A stretch of 64,000 nucleotides of DNA from Nigrospora sphaerica (lineage: Eukaryota; Ascomycota; Sordariomycetes; Amphisphaeriales; Apiosporaceae). The stretch is taken from assembly GCA_018287875.1 (NCBI GenBank), contig JAGVVL010000017.1, forward strand, positions 2,232,001 to 2,296,000, read 5' to 3'. The position numbers were made by a program, and so were the translations under genes. Numbering within the stretch: the first letter of the stretch is position 1; the number at the start of each line of letters is the position of its first letter. This document shows, piece after piece, positions 1 to 13,239 of this stretch. Under the pieces are notes generated by a model. That model did no database searches and was not told the origin of the DNA. It saw only the letters and a program-made list of their open reading frames with translations.

Positions 1-3000
1 GTGTCCGCCTGCATCTAACCCGGCAAAAGCGAAAACCGAGATGGACGCGAAACCGGACCATGACGAGCTGTGTGCCCCTCTTCCCGATTGCACGATGTAC
101 GCAGTTGGGAGCGCAGTGAAACGTGGGCTAATTAGCCCAACAGCGCGTGGGAAACCAGAAGGCCCGTCACCCCGGTTTGGCCAAGCGGAAAAAGCGGCGC
201 AGAGAGAGGCGCGATGCCAGGATTTGGGGGCCGAATCTTCATTCCAAGCGGGCGCAGCAGGGTCCCCCCCTCTACTGCGCAGGCCGTACAGTAGTCGTAA
301 AGCCGTCGTAAAATAGGACTCGGTTCAGAATCCCCGAGCTGGCCCGTGGCCTCCGTTTGATTGGCCACCATGGTGGTAGGAAAGGACCTTGCAGCGTACC
401 TAAGGAGGAGGTCCTTTTGACTAAACCCCCCGGCTCGAGTTCGCCCAGGGACTTGTTCTTCCCCCACCCGGTCCCCCGGTCGTGCCCCATCGCGAGGCAG
501 ATTGGGTTGCCAGCAGGCCAGGTCCAAAAGTGGGATAAGGCTGGGTCCGCAGCTTCCGTCTTGTGCTTCCCGCCTCGCCGCCCCCTCTCCACGTCGAGCC
601 CCTGCCCCGGCTGGACGAGGGAAAAAAAAGGCCCCCAGCGCCGAAGGATTCGAGTTGCGCCTCGGAGGGTGGCGCCGCGGACTTGGTTCCGGCCATACAA
701 GAGGCCGAAAGTCGAGGACCAGCCCGCCCCTTGTGGGCCGACGACGGGAGGCGCAGAGTTTTGCTGCGCGGGGACGACAACTCGGGGACCGGCCGGCAGA
801 AAGCAGTAGGAGACGAGAAAGAGAGGAAAAGGAGAGACGAGGGCGTGCAAGCGAGCGGATACGGCGTATGGGACCAGGTGAAGCCGCGCAGAGAGCGACG
901 GTTCTATCATGGCACAATGGGTCCTGGCACACAAACTGGCCCCCCTGCCCATGCCACGCTTTCATGCCTGGCGGCACACAACCTGTGTCCGACAAGCTCG
1001 CCTCGCCGGTCGCATGCCGATCCCACGTCCTTCATCAAAGCCACCCCGGGAGGAAATGACGATGTGGTGTTGTTTTAAGCTGAACAAGGTGCTGACAGTC
1101 AGACGACGGGTCCCGGGGCTCGGTTTCCAGAGGACGGGTTGAAATGCGCTCCATCGCGCAGCCCTTGTCCCCGGCCGTTGCGGTCAGAACTCTTCTCATT
1201 GGTCTACCATACGAGCGGGCACCTCGACAGGGTGCCGGTTGCCTATCTGGTCCAGGCTGGTGGGCATAGCGCACCCGCCGTGATTTGCCAAGGCGGGTGA
1301 TCCTTGCCCGACCATCACAACTGCTTATACGTACAGAAGTACATCACAGGCGCATAATGCCCGTGGTACGGAGTACAGAGCACCATATCGCCTGCGCATA
1401 ACGAGCTACAAGGGAGCCGAGGGCCTTTGGAAGCTCGGCAACACACACCCGTTTCCGAACGCCCGTCGATACTGAGCTGCCTGTCGGGCGCCTTGCTGCG
1501 GGGGCAATCCGCGCTTCTGACCGAGGGCAACACAGTACGCCGTGGCATGCAATAGCACGTTCCCGACTGGGGGGCCTGTCCGAGATAGGAAATATTGGCT
1601 CTTTGGTGAGCCCATCGCCGACATCCATCGAACTGGGCTGGTTACCACGGTTGCTGGTCCCGCCATCCGAGGCATATCTCAGTGCGCTCGGTCCTTTTGC
1701 GCCTGGAATCCAATCTAGCCTGTTGGTCTCCATTGCGCGCCCATGGTAGTTGACAGTGCTGATGTCCGCTTCCCCGCTTGACGACATCACCACGGTGCTG
1801 GTTGTTGTGACTCGGCAACCCACCGCGTTTGCTTGGATGGGCCATGCCGTCGCCGTACTGGACCTATTGCGTATTTCCAGGGGGGGATACGTCGTACAGC
1901 CCCCGAGCCCCCGGGGTTCTGTTCGCCCCGCAGTTCCGCAAAGCCGACCGAAACCCAAGTTGGTCTCGACTGTTCTCCGAGGGAGCGTCCGCGTGGTGCC
2001 CTGACAGGCTGCAACTGTCGCCGCGGCGGATGGGTCTGTAAATAATATCGGGTTTAGGCCGCAGTGATGGCCGTAATATCCGATCGCCAGCACAGACGGA
2101 GCAATGTCCAGCGCGGCGAGGAGCGAGGGTCTTGTGTGATCCCCCAGGGCTTCTGACCAATGAGACCCCACCAACCGTCGATGTCCAAACTGGAGCTCAC
2201 GTCTGCCGCATATGCTGAGCCCGAAGGGCGGGGATAACGGGCTTTTGCGGCGAGTTGTCGTCGCACGGGCGCAAAGGTCGCGGGTTGTTGCTTGCTTGCT
2301 GGATGGCATGGACTTTGGGCATGCTCACAACCAGAAAGGGGGCAAGATCATCATGGTCACGAACTAAGTACCCGGACTGCTGAATAATACCCTTTTCCGC
2401 GAGCTGGAAGCAGTAGTGTCATCGCAAAATATGCTATGATCGACGGTTGGCCCTTTGGTGGTGCTGCAGATTTGTCCCTCTTTGAGGAGCACCCCCCTCG
2501 AGGAACACCCCCCACACCCCCTCTCGGTAAACGTCGCCGAGCGTTCATTGCCCTGATGCGGCGGGATGCACGCCGCCCGATTATGGTGAGAACAGACTTG
2601 GTTCGGCTCCCAAGAATGCCCGTCCAGCGAGGAAAGCAGCCTCGCGCTCCCAGGAAGGTGTTATGAAGGTCGAGATGAATAAAAGCAATAGTTTGCGGGG
2701 TAATCCAAGACCGGCCCCGTCCTCGCTCGCCCGTTCAGTTGGGTTCGGGACTGCAAAGACGGGGAAATACAGTGGTGTGTGTAACATCCGCCTTCACAGG
2801 GGCTCAGACTGCCCATTCCGCCATGTGGTCCTGCGGCCTGGGGCTGCGCTGTAACTATGAGGTAGGCACGCAGAGCCGCCGACCGCCAGTCTCCTCGTAA
2901 CGGAGGCTGCCTACAAAGCCAAAGACCCCGAGCAAAGAGCGGTGGCCGCTAGGGACGGCTGCTGCACGTCTCTCGCTGCGCCTCCCAATCAGGCTACCGC

Positions 3001-3260
3001 CCGGCCACATGGTCAAGCTGGTGGCGGAAGGCACTTCGATACGTTGCTTCCCATGCCTGTGACGATTAGCTGTCTTGCCCGTGCGTAGTACAAGCGCAAT
3101 CTCCTGCAGATGCCATCCTCGTCGTGGAAGCGGACAGGTATGTACTCTGAGGGTAGTATGAGAGCAGGCATTGAAGTACCGATTCACATGCTACAGCTGC
3201 ATGGGGTGGGTGGCAGAAGGCAGGGATGTTGGGCAAATTGTAGGTGCTTGCGGCGCCGAC

Positions 3261-3305
3261 GACGGCGGCGGCGGCGACGGCGGCGGCGGCGGCGGCGGGC
3301 GGGCG
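3261..3305. repeat. (GGC)n microsatellite
   Basis: A run of GGC/GAC triplets in intergenic DNA. It produces artificial poly-Gly, poly-Ala or poly-Arg frames and is not part of a supportable gene. Confidence 0.9.
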
Positions 3306-4273
3306 AGATCTATACTGTGCAGTGACGAGGAAAGAGAGTATCGTCACTCCATCCAGCTCGTCGAATCGCAAAGCTTCATGGCGTCCAGGGGCGCCGGATC
3401 AGGCAAGCCGAGTTTTTGCCGGCCGGGTTGTTGAGGCCTATAGCGGGTCGTAGCGACGTCGGGCTGGGGTGTTGCAACGCAACATGCAGTCGTTGCCATC
3501 CATTCTCGGTCGGACTCTGTGGGTCCGTAGGATGGTCGTCAAAACCGAGCAAAATACCTGGTACTCCAGCTTCTACGCAGCAAACCTGCGGGCTGTGAGG
3601 GTATTCGAGAGGTAGCCATGTACTGTAGGTACATCCATTACCAAGCGAGGCCAAGAGCCGACAAGGGTGCCATGTTGCTGCCAGCTGCGGCCCAGAAGGC
3701 AGTGTCCGCTTCGTTCCCGGCCTTGGGTGCCTGGCACCCGGTCACCCGACCCCCTCGTGCCACCAACGATCGGCAGAGGTTTGCCAGAAAACGAGATCTC
3801 CTGGCCCGTTGCAGAAGAAGCTGGGAAATATCTTGCGACGTAACCTCGTTCCATGCTGCGGCAGGCTCTGTTGCTACTCCCTACGAGCAGACACCGATGC
3901 GGCGCATGGTGACCGAGCGCATTAGTCACGACCCCCCATGCGTTTGATCGCCGGCCATCCAACATCGGGAGCTGGCAAGTTGTGGTCGTGATGCCAACAG
4001 GTCAGGTCGATATGGATAGCAAAGAAGCGCTATTGGCTGGGCGCGTGTGTGACGGCCCCTTTGTAGGGGAAGCCAGGCGGGACATGAGAGGGCAGTCGAG
4101 GACAGCGACATGAGATGGCAGCCGAGGGCGACTAAGGGACAACGAGTCTTCGGTGGGTGTGAGCCATCGACGTCGCTCCTGGCGCGAGCCATTGGTCCAG
4201 GTGGGTGCTGGAGAGCCAAGACGGGACGTAGCGTGTCTCGCATAGAACGCATTCTCGCTCCCTCAGCCCTACG

Positions 4274-4311
4274 GGACGGAGTCCCGCGAAAGGAGTCCCG
4301 CGAAAGGAGCT
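4274..4311. repeat. Small tandem duplication, 14-bp unit
   Basis: The unit GGAGTCCCGCGAAA occurs twice in a row and is followed by a third partial copy beginning GGAG. It lies in gene-free DNA. Confidence 0.75.
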
Positions 4312-4396
4312 CTTTCAGCGGCGACACCGGCGGCCAGACGCTAGGCTTGCAGGCCTGACTCCATCGTGCGCACCCCTAATACACTCGGGGAGCGGC

Positions 4397-4433
4397 CACC
4401 ACCACCACCACCACCACCACCACCACCACCACC
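4397..4433. repeat. (CAC)n microsatellite
   Basis: About twelve CAC/ACC triplets, giving spurious poly-Pro, poly-His or poly-Gly frames on the two strands. Confidence 0.9.
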
Positions 4434-7400
4434 GCCATCACGGCCGCTAACCACCACATCCACGCAAGCACGCGTCGGCGAACAGTCATTCACCGGCAGA
4501 CGGGGGCAGGCCCCCGGCCCACGCCCGCGTACGCGTCCATATTTGTCCATGGTATGCCAAACACCAGACCGCCAGACGGGCGCAGTCACAGGCGTGGCGT
4601 CACACTGGCACATGAAGCTGCCGCACGCCGTCACGAGCAGCATTTTGCGGCCGACTGCGCGACGAACCACGTAAAAGAACAATGCATCGCGTTGCCCTGA
4701 GACATCGACTCTGGTCCCCATGTCAACCCCGAGAGCCGAACAGATGTGGGGGTGTGAAGATCTGATGGAAGCGGCCAGAGGAGGTAGGTGGAGGTGGGAG
4801 GCCGTAAGACAGCCAGCCCTACGAGGGGTTGAGTGTTAATGATACCTTACCACTGTGCTGGGAAGCCGATCTCCCGGCGAGACGGCGCAGGCTCGTACCT
4901 TACCCAGCTAGGCAGGTGCGTGCTCACGCCGCACAGGAATCACCCGGCGATGGATGTACCTCTTTCTCTCACATATGCCCTGTCTACGAGGCATCAGTCC
5001 GTTTTCTGCGTGCATCAGGTCCAGACATGTGTTCGCGGTGGACCCGAAGGGATTCGGCAATTCGTAAAGGATACTGCGCCAGCCAGCCAGCCAGGACGTG
5101 TGGCCGAGTCGGCGCTGTGGCGCCTTCGGGGAAGTGGGAAAGAGCGACACTGCGCGGCAGGATGCTCGTAAAAGTGGTGGGCATCGATTGGATGGATGGT
5201 TGCCGGATGCCAACCACCACCGCCGCCCACCACCAGCACTTTCTCCGGTGGAGTGCGGACTTAGGGATAGGCAGGGATCAAAATGGGCGTACGGGCACCC
5301 CAATAGCTTCGCGCCCGTCCGCCTGGCTCGTTCTCGGCTCGTCGTAAGGGTCGCGCGCACGTTGCGTGGGGTGAAGTCGCGCGAGCGGGGGCAGTCAGCA
5401 AGTGGCAGACGGTCGGCTTCTACCCGCAGGTGCTGCTGCTGATAATCCATCCATCCCATCCATCCACCATGGGAGCCTGGGCATGCCTGGGCCCAAGTCC
5501 TACATGGCCGGCGGGGTCCACACAAGATACGTGGCTGCAGGCGGCGGGGGTGATCATAGAGCCGCTGAAGAATTGGCATTCCCCATTTCCACCCATGGTC
5601 GTGGTAGCAGACCCTCCAGTTGGTTCATCTGCAGGGGCTGTGATTTGCTGATTTTACGGGAAGGCATTTGTAAGAAGAATTGCCCATCGGCCTGCTCGCT
5701 TACATGCTGGGGGACGAAAGACAAAAAGAGGACTGGGAGGGTGTCTCAGCTCCGAGAAGTGGGGGAGAATGTTGGGGAGTGTGAATGGGATGTTGGTGGT
5801 GGTAGTGGTGGTATGAGACGCCTAGGCAGGCAATAAAATAAATTAGCCCTGGTACGGAAGTTCCCTGCCCAGGTAATCAAATTAGCCCATAAATCCTACC
5901 AGTAGGTACAGCTACAAGTACATGCTGCTCTCAGCGGTCCGGGCATCCAGGGCAACCAATGTCAAGCGAAAGCTCAAGTTCCCTACCAATGACACTCCTC
6001 TACAGCCGTAGGGCAGGAGTCCAGACGTAGAGCTAGGTAAGTACCTCGTTACTCCGTACTTCAGGTACGATGACAGCCCGTTTTGTCCGTTTTGTCGTTT
6101 GGGTGCTTACCCTCACATTGGAATTGGCAGCGTCTAGCATTCGCTGGCGGGGCGGGGGTCACAGCGCCTAAACGTCTTCAACGCAGCCGTTGTGTGTTCT
6201 ATCTCTTATCAAACTCGGGTGATAGGACCTCACCTATAGTAGACTAGGTGGGCGCAACCGCCAGCTGAGGATCATTCATGCTGTTCGCGTGGTCTATAAT
6301 CGTGCCACCACAACAGGCCTTCACACCAAGAGGTTTGAAGCCTCTTTGCCGCGCAACCAAACGGCAATGTACGTGCCGCGCTCGCGCGAGGCAGCCGCAC
6401 TCCCTGAAGGACCGAGGGGGGCGGACGCAGAAAACGCACAGCGCTGGGCTAGGCCGCGGTGCCCTATTGGATATGTGCGTCGTGCAACTGGTCATCCTAC
6501 ACTAAAGGCGGGCTTCGGTGCAAAAACAACACTGCACACAGCCTTGTAGCTCCCCCAGCTTACATTGTTGGCTCGCACTGCATTGCTCCCCCGTGCATCG
6601 AACCGTGCTCGTCTTCCGCCGGCCCCTCGTTGTAGACGCGCGTTTTTCAGCGGCACCCGGGCGAACCGGCATGGTTTGAGTCTTGGTTTCTAAGCAACGA
6701 CGCCCATGGTGTCGCAAGTATCCCCATGAAGACCTCGCCTACAAGTGGGAAACTTGCACTTTCCACTGTTTCCCCCGCTTGGCCATGCCCGGGCACAGGT
6801 CAGTGGCGGACACAGCTATCGCCCGACACCCACCATTAGGTGCGGTGGCTCGGATTAGACAGAGGGATGGGGGGAAGGGGGTAGGACAAGGGGCGTCAGG
6901 CGACTGGGCCCCCAGCTTGCCAGCCTGCCTGGTTGGGTCCATGCCTTGGAGCCTTCCATGGAAGAGGTACCTCGTTCGCGGGCAGAGGGCTTCCGGCACC
7001 TTGGGTCGAGAGGTGAGAACCTTGTTGCACCCTGATTTCCAGTAAGACGGGTGTTTCCCGCGTGGTTGGAGAATACAAGCCGAGATGAGTCTGGCCTGCT
7101 TCAAGGGCTGCCAGATCGCCGCCCACTTCGGGAAATTGGAGAACGTGCTCGGATGGGGATGCGGCCGACTGACTTGCGCATCGGTTTGGTATGCACACTT
7201 CGTCTCGCGTCGACCAAAGGCAAACAAATACATATGCCAGCCAGGCGGACCGTCTGCCTGTGTACTTCCTCTGCCCTTGTGCACATGTATACGCGGACGG
7301 ATGATGAATGGTCCACGCGGCTCGCTTCCCTGAATCTCCAAGAAGCCCTGCCAGAGAGGTCTTGTGGGCTGGGCTGGTAGGGGTCTCGCGAAGTAGCGAG

Positions 7401-10196
7401 CCCAAAGGTCTGGTCAAGATGGTGTGACAGCCGAGCCAGCGGTACGCCCGATTTCCAGCTGCACGGGGTCTAGGCATGGAAAAGGACCTGGCATGAGATT
7501 AGCGCCTGGGGGCAGGTCTGGGCCCCCGTGGCTCTTTCGATGAATCAAAGCTCTTCATAGCACAGTATGTAACGTTAGGTTAGGGCAAATATGCCTTGGA
7601 GGGGGGTGTCTCCTCCATTTCCCGCCGTGGCGCCCGCTTTTGGTTGCAAGAAATCCGCCTTGCCCAGGGAGCCAAGCAACAGGGCTGTCTGGACTATGGG
7701 TTGTACTGTGGATAGTACGAGCAGTCTCGCCACACGGCTGGCTTAGAAACGCTTCTTCTGAGTTGATTGATTCGTGACCGGAGGGCCGGCGAGTGGATAA
7801 CGAGTCGGGCGCGGTCGACGGTTGAGCGGGAGCTGAAGCTGAAGCGGGCCGTTGTGTCAATATGCCATGGTTTCGTCTTGATGAGTAACAGACAGCACTG
7901 GGGACCGCAGGGCGCGGATGAAATGGCAAGGCGCCCTGAGCGAGATTGCTGCGGACCCAGAGTCAACCCCAAAGTTGGCGGCGCGGCATCTCTGCGAGCC
8001 ACGATGGCGCCATCGTCAACCAGCACAGGCGGATCCTACGGGGGGGGAGGAGGGGGGGGCTATTCTCGTTCAGAGGTCCTCCCCGGCGTCAGAAACGGAC
8101 CAATGAGGGAAGAAGAGAGCGATGAGTAAGTGTGGACAGAGGTGCTGTGGACTTCTCAGGCTTGGGGGTTTACCAGCCTCCGGTAGGCAAGTACGGATCT
8201 ACCTACCTCTTCTAGGGGAGGGAAGCCTGTCGTCGTTCCCCCGACGTCCCATATCCATTCTTGCCGTCGTTAGCCCGGATCCAGCGGGCTGCTAGTTCAA
8301 GTCGTCCAGTCTCAATGCTGCATACCTCGGCAAGTTGTAGGTAGGTAGGTAGATGGGCAGTCAGGTAGCCAGAGGTCGGCGATGGTGTGTGACGATGCGG
8401 AGTAGCGAGTAGCTGGGCAGAGAGGTGAAGGGAAGAGGGGTAGGGGTGGGGGGGAGTAGGGGAGCCAAGGGTGGAAGGCGGTGCTGCGGCGCCCCCCCCC
8501 CGTTGGCGCCGGCGAGGCTCGCCGAAGGGCGCGAGAGCCGGGGTCTGCACACTGGCCCGTTGGAGATACCGTTATGGGCAAACCTGTCGTCGATCCTGGA
8601 AATGAGCTGCTTTGGTGCTTGGCCGACTCTGGCTAGCATGGCATGGTTACATTGAAAGTCCCTTGTCCTATGAGACGCCGCCTCGCACGCCGGCTGGTGC
8701 AAGTCCACTCAGTGCACGCCCTCTGCTTCTGTAGGTATCGCGACGGGCCCGAGAATAGAACAGCAGCACTATTTGCGATGCAGAAATGACGGATGGCAGT
8801 CCGTCCACCCACCCCCTCCACCGCGGCAGACGGCGGGCGTCGTCTCATTTGCCAGCCCTACTCATGTCGTCTGCCCAATGGGGGTCCGGTATGTTGGCGC
8901 GCTGGCGTCGCAGCGAAAGTCAGCAGACGCACCTAGAGGGTGGGCGGCCATGCCCGATTAGGGAATTGGCACTGCGTATGCCGAGTGTAGGGCAGACCTA
9001 TAGGATAAGACGGAGGTGCTTGTGTACGGTACGGAGCAGTAGTACATTCCATACGCATGTTCTTGCCGGACGACTCTGGTATTGACTAGCGGCGCCCAAA
9101 ATAGACACCGTGGGCCAACCTCCCGACTGACTGGAGAAAAAGAGCATCCCATGGGAACTCACTAGTGCCTCGATTGCAGTGCGTGCTGGCTACGGAACGT
9201 TGCCGGGGTAGGTGAGCAGGCCAAGCAGAAACGTGCTTCTTGAATCCGCTTTCGACCCTACCACGGGGCTCCGTGCTAGCCCCAGGGCTGTGGTAGTATA
9301 CCTACGTCTCGGCCAAGGTGGAGGACCGACAGCCAACCTTTTGGGGGCCGTATCCTGCCCGGTCCTTTGGGACCTCGTTTCACTGGCTGGCCCTACCCTA
9401 AGCGAGACCCGGCCAGCAGCTTCCTGTCATACCCTTTGCTTCTTCGAGAACGACTGCGGATGCCGCTGTCGTGTAATCGATCAACACGTACCGGCGGCCT
9501 TCATGGCCCCGACTATTACCGTCTGATGTCTGATGCAGAGCGGGCGCCCGGACACACGTGACGTCTAGCCGCCGTTGGGCTGCCAATACCGTCCCGCAGT
9601 CGGCCACGTTCCCATCCACGCCCTAAACCAACCGCCGGCTGGGGAGGGGGAGGAGGGGGCGTTACCGCGTCCCGCCCGAGCAAGACAAGACGGCATCTAT
9701 CTTGTTGTCGCCTGTTTTCGTCCTTGCCCGGCTCATGGGGGCTGTAAGGACCTGGTGCTGCATGGCTATGTACCTCTATGAATACGCCGCACGCACTAAA
9801 GCACAGCTTTGCCTTTACGACGGGAACGAGACTCCTCCTCTGGCTTTTGGGGGAAGGCCATTGGCTGTGTTCCTCAGGACGGGATGCCATGATGCCGCAT
9901 CGCCCTGAAGGCGGACCCCCTAGAGGAGCGCCTGCCTCCAGGCAGCTATGACGATCCCCTGCCGTCCTCGTCAGTACCCTGACGTTCCCCTGCGCACAGC
10001 CCGATGGCGTTAGCTGCGCAAGTCCAATATTCAGTCTTGTTCGTACGGGTACCACTTAGTATAGCCTTATGGACCCGCCTGGCTCCGGCGGGCCGCTCAG
10101 GCAAATGTTGCTGCTTTAGGTACCTGCCTGAATGTGTTACGAGCCCGCCGCTTGGGGAAAAAAGGGTAAAATACTTTAACATGTACACATACCTTC

Positions 10197-10242
10197 CCCC
10201 CCCCTTCTCCTCCTTCTCCTCCCCCCCCCTTTTTCCCTGCCC
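10197..10242. repeat. Polypyrimidine tract upstream of the bZIP gene
   Basis: An almost pure C/T tract (runs of C broken by TTCTCC units), about 430 bp upstream of the bZIP start codon. Such CT-rich tracts are common in fungal promoters, so it may mark the core promoter or transcript leader of that gene. This is inference from position. Confidence 0.5.
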
Positions 10243-10671
10243 GGTCCTCTAAGATCCTTGTAGCCTTTCTACTACTGTGTATGGATTCGGGTCCTTGGGG
10301 GCTTGGGGGTACCTACTAACGTATGGCAGGGCTAAACGTTGCACTACACCCTTCTCTGCCCCAAAAAGGCGGGCTGTAATGTGCAGTAGAGGAACACCAT
10401 GCCGTGCAAGGGTGCGTACATCGTACTCTCGGTGCGACGCAGCTCGTCTGCTTTTACTCGGGTACGTACCCCCAGCGACTCGGGCTCAAGGGTCCAGATT
10501 CTACATCACCCGGAGCTGTTAGTATATGTATCGAGAGCCTCCCGCCCCTCGGAAGGAAGCAGCTCTTACCCAGTCGCTCCAAGTCCTTGAAGCATCTCTC
10601 AAATCGAACCGTCTACTTGACTTGCCTGTCCCAGCCGAGTATTAGCTTACCCTTCCCTTCCAACGGCCAAC

Positions 10672-11622
10672 ATGTATGCCATTCCTCCTCAACCACAATA
10701 TGCCTACGGGGTTGTCGCGGCGCCGCGGCAGTATTCTGGGCACGGAACCAGCAGCGCCTTCTCCAGTTCTGCCAACCCTGACGAGGACTGGACCAAGATC
10801 TCCGACCTTGCCGAGCGTCGGAGGATACAAAACCGCATCGCCCAGCGCAACTACCGTATGTTCTGGCTGTTCGAGCTTTGGGCGCAAAGGCCGGGACTGA
10901 CCTTTTTCCAGGCAAGAAACTCAAGAGACGCTTGGAAGACCTGGAGCGACGCGCCGGATCCTCGGATGGGTCTTCGGGGTCTGAGAAGCAGCAACCGTCG
11001 TCGACAGCCAAATCGACCAAGAAGTCGTCGCCCAAGGCCCAGAAGTCGGCCGGTGCCGCGCCGCAGAAGCCGCCTCCGCCCCCTCAGTTCACGCCGCCGA
11101 TGACCTCGGACGACGAGTTCCTGATGGCGCCGTCGTACGACGAGAGGGAACGCTCGCACACGCCGCCTTACATCACCTACTCGGCGTACCCGCCGCCGGA
11201 CGAGCTGCTGCTCCCGCCTTACGGTTCGAGCGCGCCGTACCACCCCATCACATCGGCCGAAGGATACCCTCCCTATATGGCCTCGACGGTGCCCTGCACG
11301 CTCCCGTCCATGACCCACTTCAGCGACGCCATCAAGAGGGAAGCCTATCCCGAGGAGTCATTGTCGCCCTATATGCACTACGGCTACGTGTCGGGCGTCG
11401 AGGTGAACGGACACGGTCATTACGAGCAGCATTCCAACCCTCATGTGAGTCATGACGTGCGCCACTACTCTCGCCGGGAACCCCGTAGCTGATCGGTCTC
11501 CTTGTCAGACCCCGCCTCTCACGCACTCCTTCGACCACTCGGCCAACTGCTCCGATGCGGGTTACGACTACCCGACAACACCGTTGTCGATGCCCCCCTC
11601 ACCAGGAGTACCGACTCATTGA
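10672..11622 (+). CDS. bZIP-like (Yap/RsmA type) transcription factor
   Basis: Three exons: 10672-10855, 10912-11444 and 11509-11622 (276 aa). The introns begin gtatgt and gtgagt and end in cag. The basic region spans residues about 45-70 and is split by intron 1. It reads RIQNRIAQRNYR joined to KKLKRRLEDLERRA, the NxxAQxxxR arrangement of fungal Yap-type bZIP proteins. The leucine zipper that should follow is very short: after about two heptads the chain becomes Ser/Lys/Pro-rich. The rest is low complexity, with Pro/Tyr-rich stretches and a C-terminal TTPLSMPPSP-like tail. It is probably a nuclear DNA-binding regulator. Related short bZIPs in ascomycetes have been linked to stress and secondary metabolism, but the target genes here are unknown. 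Start chosen as the first ATG before the conserved region. Confidence 0.87.
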
Positions 11623-13239
11623 GCCGTGCCGCCGGCCAGGGAAGGGTGGAGGGTAGTTTAGACAACACGCTGTTTCACGCGAGCATGGCGGCGCGGGCAT
11701 AGATCGCATGGCATTTACGGATTTTTCTCCTGTTTTACGGATTCCCCCCTGGTTTTGGATATGGGTTCTCTTTTTGGTTCTGGAGCTTCGAGGCGCAAAA
11801 TTGGATACTAGGCCAAAGAGCTTAACGTTTGGAATGCCATCACGATTTACATGCATCACGCACACACAACACCTGGGCCCCATGGGGGGTTGCACACTTA
11901 TACACCTTGCCAACGAGGCATATGTAGCATAGCAACCAACGTCTATAAAACGAAGGCACGCTCAGTCTTTGCCAGTTTAAACACATAACATGAAGCCACA
12001 ACAGTCAATATCCTCCTCTCGCGCACCCAACCAGTGAAGCCCCCCCCAAATCAACTACATGTATACAAACCTGGCCAGGTATCGTTTCCATTCCATGGAA
12101 GGGTTGGTAGGAAGAGGCGGGCACGATCCCCCCTCCTTTGCTCCAAGTCCCGAGGGCAGGGCCTCTGCAGGCATTGCATCACCGATAAGAATCGGGCAAA
12201 TGGTTCCCCCGCCAACAGTTGGAAACTTTTCGCGCCCGGCGACATTTGGCAAGGCAGGGCTTCGAGTCGGACTTGGCGCTGGGCTTTGCTAGGCTTCAGC
12301 TGGCGCCCGTTTTGTACCACTATTGGACAGAAGCCAACGGCAGCCTCTCATTGCTTGTGCAGGCCCATCCAGACCCCGCCAGGGGCCTGAAAAGGACAGG
12401 GTGGATGACAGGCACTCCGTATTTGGGGAGAGTAGGACAGACGCGGCCAGGTTTCTATTGTGGCTAGGGAGCCGCCAGGTTGAGGATGCCTCCTCTTGGG
12501 GCGCCGGCAAGTGACTAGGCAGCTGAGCGGGCACTATTCCCAGCCAAGGAAGCCGCCCTGTTTTCCTTTTGCCGGCGCACGTGAGCCGGCCGGCATCGTC
12601 TGGACCCCGAGAAGGCGGGAGGACAAGGCCGACGACCGGAACAGCACGTTCCTAGACCCGATCCCACGGCGCTTTGTGGCCGTCTGGTGGGAGCCTATTT
12701 ATACACTGTGATTTCATATTAGCAAAAGTGGTCCCATGTGCAAGGCGCCTTTTCTGCCGGTGCGCTGATGTTGTGCACGAACAATGAGGGGGCATTTCGT
12801 AAGTAGTCGTAGAACCCACCGATTTCGGACAGGCTCTTCTCGCGACCCTACGCCTTAACGATGTACTCGCAAGCATGTGGTCTCTGGACTATCCATTCCA
12901 AACCACCTCAACAATGGTTTAAATGCCTCAACACGCGCCGCGTAGGTCGACGCGCCGAGCCCAGGGCATCGTCGTCGCCAGCTTAGCCCTCCGGCGCCCC
13001 GCGCTTGACCGCAAGGTGTAAGGGGGCCCATCTCGTGTGTGCCAAGGACGCAACCCACTATGCCATCGGCTGAGGCCTACTTAGCAAAGTTAGCGGTGGG
13101 ACGATTCGGGATTGACGCCGATGGCAGATGGTGGAGCATCGGGAAGCGCCCTGGTGTGGGTGTTACGGTGCTCCATGCCGCCAAGTTGCCCTGTGATGAT
13201 GCCTTGAAGGCACGCCCGCTCAATGGACGGGGTTGAGGG

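Larger units (their letters stand above)
1..10671. other. 10.7 kb region without a supportable gene
   Basis: I find no reading frame with a recognisable domain, fungal-type exon structure or protein-like composition here. The open frames present (for example 132-995 and 1344-2309 on the minus strand) are Arg/Pro/Ser-rich, overlap other frames and match no family I know. The DNA is of mixed composition, not strongly AT-rich, and contains scattered short TAGGTA/TACCTA words. Other contents are a GGC repeat near 3261, a CAC repeat near 4397, a small tandem duplication near 4274 and a long pyrimidine tract near 10197 that probably belongs to the promoter of the next gene. It could hold non-coding transcripts or eroded transposon sequence, but nothing in the sequence proves that. 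Confidence 0.6.

Noticed and set aside
132..995. 287-codon minus-strand open frame
   Set aside because: Arg/Pro/Ser-rich with no domain, overlapped by open frames in other phases on both strands, as expected for GC-rich non-coding DNA.
1344..2309. 321-codon minus-strand open frame
   Set aside because: Starts at a true ATG but shows no recognisable fold, motif, membrane span or family resemblance. Composition looks random. A homology search or RNA-seq would decide.
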